Source of the DNA: Corylus avellana
Taxonomy: Eukaryota; Streptophyta; Magnoliopsida; Fagales; Betulaceae
Assembly: GCF_901000735.1 (NCBI RefSeq)
Contig: NC_081547.1
Span: 62,001 to 126,000, forward strand
Reading direction: 5' to 3'
Length of the DNA stretch: 64,000 bases
Part shown: piece by piece, positions 33,501 to 44,186 of the stretch
Numbering within the stretch: the stretch's first letter is position 1
How the letters are laid out: every line of letters starts with the position of its first letter
Position numbers and translations under genes: made by a program
Notes under the pieces: generated by a model
Database searches by the model: none
What the model saw: the letters and a program-made list of their open reading frames with translations, nothing else
What the model was told of the DNA's origin: nothing

Positions 33501-36500
33501 ACCAACTAAGAACACTAGCCAACTCGTCCCAAAGGAACCTTCTATCCCTATCAAGATTTGGACCATACACTCCTGCAAATGCCCACATCGAGAGATCTAC
33601 CACATTCTTGAAAGACACGGCCATGGTAAACTCCCCTATACAGACATCGATCTTCTTCACCACCCTAGTATCCCACATGATTAAAATTCCACCCGAGGCT
33701 CCACTCAAATCCAAACAACACCAATCCACATGATTTCGCCTCCATAAACTGCGAACAATGTTTCTAGACGTACTCCGTATCTTGGTTTCTTGAAGGCAAA
33801 CAACATCTGCATTCCAACCCCTAAGCAAATTACTCACCCTCAAGCGTTTGTCCCTCTTATTCAACCCTCTTACGTTCCAAGAAAGTATACTTATCTTCAT
33901 AAAACTCCGACATTCCCCCTCCCCTTCCTGTTACCCCGAGTCGAGCTCCCACTTCTAGCATCATAATTCACCGAGCACTCCAAATTCCTCATCTCCCTTT
34001 TCCCCTTAGTGCCACTACTTGAATTAGTTACCATTCCATTATTTCGGGGCTCCTCTTCCAGGGAATTTAGCAATGCTAACAGCTGCAGCTTATGACCCAC
34101 AAACGAAATCCCCAAGATCGGATAAATCTCATTGGCACACTGAATAACCCAATCTGAGTGTCCTGCCTCACCCCCTGAATTAGGATCATAACTGTTCAAA
34201 GGCGAAGGCCTCTCTGTTCCACCCGCTCCTACCCTCCCATCTTCCTTTCTTCTAGCGTCATCACAGACTTCCCCTCCAGAACTCATAGCTACCATCTGAC
34301 CAGCCCCTCGAGACTCAGTCAAGCCTGAGCACCTGAATCCTAGATTAGAAGGATCACCATCCCAATAGGAACAAAAACCATTCAACCCGCCATTATCCCC
34401 TTGTTCCTGCATATGACCCAGACCCTCACTTGCCTGACTGTTAACCTGTATCACTTCGCCGCCTGACCAGGGCACCAGAATACCCTCATTAACTATATCT
34501 GGCATCACCGGCATCCTCTAGTGCAAGGCAGCGTCCCCACTACCCAGAACCACCTTCCCCGGCGATCCTCCAGCTCCAGACGCCTCCTCGGACTCAACCC
34601 ACTCGAGAATCTCACCAGCGGCACTCAAGAAATTCACCTCCGGCGATGTCTGGTTTGACAGAGACTTCCCCCTATCCATAATCACGACCGCCGAAGCACT
34701 AGGATTATCGCCGACCAGTTCTGTGGCACCAGCGACCACCACGAGAGGCCTCTTCGGCGTTGTCTGACACGAAATAGTCTTCCCTCCGGCCTCTCCGGCT
34801 TTGTTTGGCACGACCTCCAGAGTACCACAGCTACTTCCGGCCTGAATCGACGTTCTCTCCCCGCCGAAAGACACTCCGAGTCCATCAGTAATAGCTTCCA
34901 CTGAAGCCGGCGATATCTCCTCTGTGCGCACCCCTACCGCCGCTGACGTCGACGCACCTGGGTCACCTGCCGGCGAGCCGATCGATCTTAACGAGTGAGA
35001 GGACCCTGTGGGTCTTACCCAGTTAAGACCTGACAAGCTTGGGCTGGTCTGACCCAGACCCAGGCCCACCTTCCTTCGCCTATACACAGCCACCACTTTC
35101 TTTTTGCCCTTAAGCTTTTTTGTGGGCCGTTGGCCTCCCCTCTTAGACCTATCCTTCCCCTCCAGATCATCACCCTCCATATTCATCTTCTTGGGCTGGG
35201 CCTCCCCTTGCTTGGATGAAATCCCTCCTGCCAGACCACAGACGCACGCCCCTCCAGCCCATGAATAATCATTCTTCTCTCCCAGATATTTAATAACAAA
35301 TTCAATCCTATCTAGACCCACGTCAATCTCTCCCCTCAGCCTACTCAACGACTCCTTCGCATTAATTAGTTCAGTTTTCACATGAAACCAGTGCTGCACT
35401 TCGAGCCTACCTACCCCCTCCCATCCCTTCACGTGATCAGCTCCAATATCCGATATTGTCAGCTTTGCCGAGGAATTCAAACTACTTGCCGGAGGCGGTA
35501 TCCTGCTCGCCGGAGCCCAGTTGCGAACATCCCGTGGCTCCCCTGCCTTCAGGTTGCCCAATCCCACCACGTCAGAAGATTGGTTTTTCTTTGGTCCCTC
35601 CACGCCACCCCCGCCAATCTTCGCCTCAATACTTGCCTTGTGCGAGCCCATCTCCTTCTTCGTGTGAGCATGGAATTGCTTATCCTTCACTGCAGCGGCC
35701 TCCTTCAACCATTTAGGTACCCTGGCAATCGGCTTGGAGTAATCAACAAAACAATCATCTGCTGGTTTCAATGACGATCCCAAAACTTCCGCAAAACTCC
35801 TTCTTCCCGCCCCCTCAAACTTCTTATCTACCCTGACCTCCTTGACCTCGCACAGGGAGGACTTAGCCAGACGCACCTCAGAGATGAAACGTTTCCAACC
35901 TTGTCCAACTCGTCCTTCTGGTACAATAATCGAACCTGTTCTCTGCCTACCATCAAACTCTTCTACCGTCAGAAAATGCTCATTCCTATTGGAACATTTC
36001 TGCGCTATTATCCGTGGAAACCCTGCTTTGGATTGGTCCCAAAAAACCTCAGACGTTTCCCCTGCCACCAAGTCTTCCACAATGCGCACCAACCACATCA
36101 ACTCATCCTTTTTCAAAAAAATGGATTTTTGCAACCTACTGCTTCTTTCAAATATCCTCACCCCTGTACTTTTTATCAGCAGCTCAAACTTCTTGGACTC
36201 CACAGACCACCTTCTCGCATCAGCCATAACACCAACCGAACAACTAAACAATCTAGACACCCTAACAGATCACACCATATCGCCTTGCAGTAAGAATTTC
36301 AATCAAATATTTAGTATAAAAAGGATAAGTATCACGAGAACGATAGGAGCTTACTGTAGCACCCTTAGCCCCAGATGTAGTCATAGAGATTGATTTACTT
36401 ATTAGAAGAAAAAAAAAAATCTATGTTCTTTATAATAATTTTCTTTTATCCTGTTATGGTGCACATTCAAATAATCATCTTTCATCCATTATTGTTTGTT

Positions 36501-39500
36501 CTGCATGTGCGTATATTGGGAATATGTTGGTTGTGACATTTTGAATCACTAACACTGAGATGTCCCTGAGTTGATTTTAAGAAATAAAATAATATGAAAC
36601 CTAAGTAAAAATACTGGAATATTGTATTAATGGCCATGCAGTTAAAGGAAACAATAAAAGAACTTGAAAATTTGGTGCCAAAATAATTGTAAGGGGATTG
36701 GGAAAATTTGGTGGCTGAGGCAGCTGAACCATGGGCCAGTTCTTGGTCCAGTTTGATCTCATCAAGTTTTGAAAATTCTGATAGAGCCTGTGCATCCCAA
36801 ATGAGTACCTGCTTGAATCTAAATTTGATAGATTTATAGGAGTAAACTTTTGGAAAGCTATGAAGTTTATTACTAATTTTCTCATTACGGAATCTTTTGG
36901 GAACTGTTGGGTAAAGTATATATTTGTGACTTTTCTGGAAGATGGTGGTTGTTTAGATGCATATGAATATGTAGGCTTCAACACTTCCATGGTGAAACAG
37001 TTACATTGTGCCTTCTATAAGTTTTGTCATTGTTTTCGGTGAGTTTTAATCGCAAATGAGAGGCTACTTGTATGTTTTTGTAGCCTCTGTCTGTCTCTCT
37101 CTTTCTCAACACACACACAGTGACTGTTACATACAAATACATATCTGATGCCTATGTGTGTATGTGCATTTATTTCAGGTATACCTTTGAATATATTCAT
37201 CTTTTATTGTCCTGCTTACATCTTTAGAGTTGTTGCAGCTGCGCTTGAACAGTTATGGTCATATCATTGGCACTGAATATTTGTCTGATCTTGTGGAAAA
37301 GGAGCATGCAGCGCACAAGCATGGTAACCTGGTGCACATATATATTCTGGTCTAAAAGAAATTTATCCTATAGCATAGATTCCGACTTAGAACTTTATCT
37401 TTTGTCTACTTGTCTTAATATTGCTGAGACAATTAAAAAAAAAAATTTGTCCGTAAGGTTTTCAGCTTTTTGTTTTTTCTGAGTGCCTTTAGACATTTTT
37501 CTACGGGTGCTTATTCAGTTGAATGTTTAATATTTAATAAAGAAATTTGGCCAGATGGTGACAAAGATCAGCATGAGGATGCAGACCAGAAACTTCATGG
37601 CTTTGATCAAGCTACAGAAAATATGATCAAGAAGGTGAAGCAAGCAATAGCTCATGGAGAAGGATGCCGGGTATTCTTTCTTAAGAATTTTGAATGTTTT
37701 GGATTCTAGGGTAGTCCATTAACTTGAAGGTTAAATTTACAAAAAGAAAGACCTTAATGTTTTGTTCTACTTCTTTTTCAGGTTTATGGGGTCTTAGATG
37801 TCCAAAGGGTTGCTGGGAACTTTCACATTTCAGTGCATGGGTTAAATATTTATGTTGCCCAAATGGTCAGTTCACATTGAACTTTAAACTTAGTGGGAGT
37901 GTTCCATTAAGGATTGGGCTACTCGATTTTCTTTTCTTAGCTGCCTATTCTAGATGCTACTTACTTACATATGATGTTTTCTTTCACAAGGTAGCGCATC
38001 TATATAGCATAGCTGAAAGCGGACAAAAAAAGCTGTTCCCATAGCGTTACGTAGGCTTAGCTTAGCCTCTTTCTCTATCTATATTTATAATATCACCAGT
38101 GGACAGCGAACAAAAAGATAAGATGCCACACTAAGAAAGCAATCCAATCAGGAACAAGGTAGTTGATTCCATTTAATATTTAGGAATTTGCCAAGTGGAG
38201 CACCAAACCTTTCACTGTACTAAATTTTTTTTTCTCATGTTCAGAAATTTCAGAAAATTCTTTTTTGGGGATATTGACTCTCCAATTCATGGGTGGGCTT
38301 TTTAAAGTATATAGCTTTGTTTAAAAATTTTAGGGTTTTTATTATCAAAACACTGCACAGATAACAAATATGTGCAAGAGTTCAATCTAAATCTCCTGCG
38401 AACAGGTTGAGCATCTTTGATAGTTCTAATGTTTGCATAAAATATCGTATTTGTCTTTTGCTTATCTCATTTCACTGGATCATAAGTGTAGTTTAATTTT
38501 CAACAACGATATACTTATCAAAAAAAATTTCAACAACAATATCATCTTCTTCTTGGGGGAGTAATTATGGATCAATGACCCATTTTGAAAAATGAGCCAT
38601 TTTAATTTTATCACCCCAAAACTTTCCATTTTTCCCCCTATGAAGAACCCCAAAGGTTACAAATTGTGGGTTTTTGTCCTTCTGTCAACGTATCCTTAAG
38701 CAAAATTAATGGAATACAAGTGTGTGCTTTACGTGGTCATTTGAGTGATTTTTGTGGCTGTTCTTTCCATATTTATTATTTAGGGACATGTTTGCCCTTA
38801 AAACTTTTTGTGGAAGGTTGATTTGCATTCTCTAAGAGTTTAGGTTTTTGTTTTTTTTTTATAAGTAATAATGATATAAAAAGCGCAGAGGGGCGCAACC
38901 CACATACACGGGAAGTATAAAAGAGAGCGCCTAAGAGGGAGAAAAATGAAAGAGGAAATCAGAGAAACTGATCCCTATAGGAGCAAGCCAAGCGGCTGTC
39001 CAGGAATACAAAGTAAAGAAGAAGAAATGGGTCAATTCCTCTATGGTCCTAGTGGAGTTCTCAAAGCATCTAGCATTCCTTTCATTCCAAATACACCACA
39101 TGAGACACAGAGGGATCATCTTCCACACTACTGCACTTCGGGAACGTCCTCCCGACCACCAACAATCGAACAAGCGCCTCACCTTGCAAGGCATGACCCA
39201 ATGCAACCCAAATCGATCAAAAATAGTATGCCAAAGAATGCTCGCGGTCTCGCAATGGAGAAAAAGATGATTGACTGACTCTCCATTCTTCTTACACATA
39301 CAACACCACTCCACTATCACTGGGTTCCTCTTCCGCAGGGTGTCGTGAGTCAAAATTTTGCCTAAGGCCGCGGTCCACCCGAAAAAAGCCACTCGCATAG
39401 GCACCTTAGTACGCCAAATGCTCTTCCAAGGAAACACCTCATGATCTAAATTAGACAAGGCCTTGAAAAGTGACTTAACCTCGAACTTGCCTTTCTTAGA

Positions 39501-42500
39501 CGATGACCATCGAATACGATCCTCAGAACCTGTGGATATCTTGCAAGAGTACAACCGGTCCAAGAAAGCAGAAATCAAATCCATCTCCCAGTCCTATACG
39601 GGCCGCACAAAAATGACATTCCACTCGACCACTCCACTCCTCCACATGAAGTTATCCTTCACCCAAGCTTCTTTCTGTCTGGCAATGTTGAACAAGGACG
39701 GGAAAGCATGCTTCAAAGCGGAATCCCCACACCAAATATCATGCCAAAAACGAACTTTTGAACCCACCCCCACCTCAAAACGGATGCCTTTGGCAAAAAA
39801 ATCCCAACCTTGACGAATGTGTTTCCATAAGCCCACACCATGGGAACCCGAGACCTTCTTTGTGCACCACCCACCATCCTGATTTCCATACTTAGATTTG
39901 ATAACCTTATACCATAGAGCCTCACTCTCATTCGCATACCTCCAAAGCCATTTTCCTAAGAGAGCTTGATTAAACTGATGCAACTTTCGAATGCCAAGCC
40001 CGTCGTACCGAAGGGGACGACAGACTTGATTCCAATTGACAAGATGCATCTTAGGCTCGTCTCCCATCCCTCCCCATAAGAAATCTCTTTGAACTTTCTC
40101 CAGTCTTTTGACTACACTCATAGGGATCGGAAACAGAGACAAAAAGTAAGTCGGTAGATTAGAGAGCGTACTCTTAATGAGGGTTAAACGACCTCCTTTA
40201 GAGAGATACATTATCTTCCAACCTGCCATCTGACGCTCCATCTTTTCGATCACATCATTCCACATAGCTGTATATTTATGCGCCTCCCCAAGAGGGAGAC
40301 CCAAATACTTCATAGGCAAATCGGCAACACTACACCCAAGGATATCTGCTAAACCCTCAATGTTCTCCACCTCCCCAATAGCCACAATTTTAGACTTTCC
40401 AAGATTCACTCTCAAACCCGAAACAGCTTCAAAACACAAAAGAATAAGCCGCACATACCGGATTTGCTCGATCGAAGCTTCACAAAAAATCAATGTGTCA
40501 TCGGCAAATAAAGAGTGAGAGACCACCAACTCCGATAAAACCCTATTTCCCACCGAGAAGCCAGACAAAAAGCCTAAGTCAACCGTCGCATTCACCATCT
40601 TACTCAATGCCTCCATAACAAGCACAAAAAGTAACGGAGAAAGCGGGTCCCCTTGCCTAATTCCCCTCGAGCTATTAAAGAAGCCTTCCGGAGAACCATT
40701 CACAAGAATGGAAAATCTAACCGACGTAATGTACCACTCTATCCAAGCCCTCCACCTCTCGCCAAAACCACATCTATGCAGCAAATACAACACAAAGTCC
40801 CAATTAACATGGTCGTAGGCCTTCTCCAAGTCTAATTTGCAAAGAACACCTGGCACCCCTGACTTCATACAACTATCCACACATTCATTTGCAATAAGAA
40901 CCGAATCTAGGATTTGACGACCCCCAATAAAAGCATTTTGAGAGTAGGATATGATCTTACCCAACACAGTTCTCATCCTGTTGGCAAGAACCTTAGATAC
41001 AATTTTGTACACCCCTCCCACCAAGCTAATGGGCCGAAAGTCCTTCATCTCCACCGCTTCCGCCTTTTTTGGGATCAAGGAAATAAAAGTTGCATTCAAG
41101 CTTTTCTCCAGCTGTCGTCTACAATGGAACTCGGCAAAAACAGCCATAACATCATTCTTAACAACACCCCAACAAGCTTGAAAAAAAGCCATGGAGAAGC
41201 CATCCGGACCCGGAGCCTTATCACCTTCCATACCTTTAACCACCTCCCAAACTTCCTTTTCCTCGAAATCTCTTTCTAACCACCTTTTATCCTCCTCATC
41301 AATGGACAAAAAAGGCTGGTTGTCCATTCTAGGTCGCCACGTGCTTTGTTCCGAATATAAGCTTTTATAATACCTCACAATGTGGTCTTTTACCTCGGCC
41401 GGATCATCGGATAAAACGCCATTAATACGAAGCACTTCCACACGATTGTACCTGCGATGAGAGTTAGCCATTTTATGAAAGAAACGAGTATTGCGGTCCC
41501 CCTCCTTGAGCCACAAAACTCTCGATTTTTGGCACCAATGAATTTCTTCACACAATAAGGTGTTCTCCAAATCTTTCACCATATCCGCCTTTTGGGCCTT
41601 CTCCTCTTGTGCTAAGCCCCTTACCTCTGCCAACTCATCCAACTCCTGAATACCTCCCAACAACTCCTTTTTCTTCCTCCCAATGTCTCCAAACACCTCC
41701 TCATTCCACTTTTTCAAATCCATTTTAAGGGATTTCAACTTCTTAGCTAGCACAAAACTAGGTAAACCCTCCACCGAATAAGACCCCCACCAAGACCTAA
41801 CCTTGTCAACAAAACCTTCAGCTTTAAGCCACATATTTTCAAATCTAAAGCATTTATTACCTCCGCAAGGAGCCCCACAATCCAATAGTAAAGGGAAGTG
41901 ATCGGAAATCAAGTGCTGAAGTCTTCTTTGTGACACTGCAAGGAAATGATCTTCCCAATCCGAGGATATCAAGAATCGGTCAATCCTAGACCAACTCTCA
42001 TTTTCTTGATTATTAGACCACGTAAATTGACCCCCCATCATGGGCATGTCCACCAAGTTGTTCTCTGAAATGAAGTCCGAAAAATCCATCATGCAAGTGG
42101 AATTGTAAGAAACACTGGAACGCTCACTAGGAAACCGAACAATATTAAAATCCCCTCCAAGACACCAAGGAACCTCCTACACATTCATCAAACCCGCCAA
42201 TTCTTCCCAAAGGGCCCTTCTTTCCCCATCATCATTCGGACCATACACTCCCCCAAAAGCCCACTTCCAATTGTCCTCCACATTTTGAAAAGAGCATGCC
42301 AAGGAGAAAAGCCCCACACAATCCTCCTTACACTCCACCACCCTTTTGTAAAAGCTTAAAATGATATAAGCGTCCCTGTTTAGGGTGCAATTCTCGTGAA
42401 TGATCTAAAACTTGTCACTTGAAACTTAGGTGCCATATGGTGATTAGAAAATGGGGTTGGTGGTGTTATCAACATGTTAAATATATCCTTGAACGTTTTT

Positions 42501-44147
42501 TTTATAGAAAAATTCACTGATGTATCTGATATATTTTCATTAACGTTTCAATATAAAGGGATTTTAAAGTGTTAAATAAAATTACAGTGTAGTAGCTTGC
42601 ATATCTTTTTTTTAATGTTGCAAAATAGCTTGTATATTTTTTTTAGGCAACAGTTGTCAACAGAATCAGATCAAATAGGTCCAGATTTCCGAGTATCGAG
42701 TATGGTGTAGCAAGGATAGCTTGTGTATTGTTTTAGGGAGTAATGCTACATACTATACTCCCATCTCACGTGTTATTGAATAAAGTTATGGCTACATAGT
42801 ACACCTCCATCTCACGTGTTATCGAATAAAGTTGTGAGAATGCATATTTGAGAGTAGTTACACCACACCAAACGTCATGCCAAAAACAAATATGGAACCC
42901 ATCCCCAACCTTGATGGAGACAAAGTTGGAGAAATTCCCCCAAACATTCCTAATATTCCTCCAAAGGCATACCTCGTAAGGCCCTCAGGCTTCCTCTAAA
43001 CACCAAACCCCACTTTGGACCTCGTAGTTCTCAACATTCACATGTCTTCATAAAGAAGTCTCCTCTTGTACAAATCTCCAAAGCCATTTACCAAGTAGAG
43101 CTTTATTGAACAACATAAGGTTTTTAACTACCAACCCTCCTCTAGGAACTAAGGAGCAGCAGAGTTCACTAGGTGAAACTTGGGCTCACCGCCTAGACTA
43201 TCCCAAAGAGAGTCCATTTGAAGGTGCTCCAACCTCTTAGCTATACCAACTAGTAAACGAAAAGGGGATAAGAAGTACATAGGTAAGTTGGATAACATAC
43301 TCTTGATTAGGGTAAGGCGACCACCTCAAGACAAGTAAATCTTCTTCTAACTAGCCAACTTCTTTCCATTTTTTCAACTACCTCGTCTCAACTAGCTCTT
43401 GACTTAAAAGAATCACCTAGTGGAAGTTTCAAATAAATCAAGGGAAGAGAAGAGATGCTAAAACTGGGAATATCGGCTAGCTCTTCCTGATGCGGTACAT
43501 CTCTTGTCGCAACTAAAATAGATTTTCGTAGATTAGCCTTCAAGCCCGAAATTGCCTTAAAACACAGGAGAATGTTACCCAAATTATAGATTTGATCTCA
43601 ATCTGCATCACACATAATAAGTGTATCATCTGCAAAAAGGTGGGATTTTCTAGGGGTAATGTTTTGGATGTTTCCGGATAAATAACCTCCAACCATAGCT
43701 ATAGAAAGCATCCTACTAAGAGCCTCCATGACAATCACAAAGAGGAGAGGCGAGAGAGAATTCCCTTGGTAGAGGCCCTGAGAGCTACCAAAGAAACCAT
43801 GCAAACCACCATTAATCAAGATACGAAAGCAGGTCATGGAGAACAACTCAATCTCAACTCATATAAACTTGATGCAAATTCAATTCGTTTGTTGAACAGA
43901 TTGAGCTTGAAAAAAAAATTTGGACTCATTTATTGAATGTGTCAAGCTTGTATAAACTCAACTTAACCCATATAAGCTTGTATAACTTCATTTTTATTAT
44001 TTTTTATACTATTGGTTTAACTTTGTCATAAGAATATTTTAAGTATTTGAAAAGATAAATGGGTTTTTTCTCCTAATTTGATAGATATAGCTTAATCCTT
44101 GCAATTGCGATACACACACATACAAATATTATTTTTTTGATAAGTAA

Positions 44148-44186
<39 letters not shown>

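Larger units (their letters stand above)
30186..36385 (-). mobile_element. Full-length L1-type LINE, family 2, on the minus strand
   Basis: Flanked by an exact 15 bp TSD, GAGATTGATTTACTT, at 30171-30185 and 36386-36400. The element runs from a short 5' UTR through ORF1 and ORF2 to a 3' UTR and poly-A (T run starting at 30184). Total about 6.2 kb, antisense to the host gene. Damage is slight: one stop in ORF1, two small frameshifts in ORF2. It is therefore fairly young, yet older than the family 1 copies at 10560-20866. Confidence 0.93.

Noticed and set aside
34682..36393. Plus-strand frames of up to 183 codons opposite LINE family 2 ORF1
   Set aside because: Shadows of ORF1, which has clear homology to family 1 ORF1 on the minus strand.
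36601..36990. 129-codon minus-strand frame in intron 4
   Set aside because: AT-rich, no motif, antisense in an intron, no supporting context.
38850..42352. TSD for the intron 7 LINE, GTTTAGG near 38838 and 42378
   Set aside because: Only seven bases, and the right copy is about 30 bp beyond the last LINE homology.
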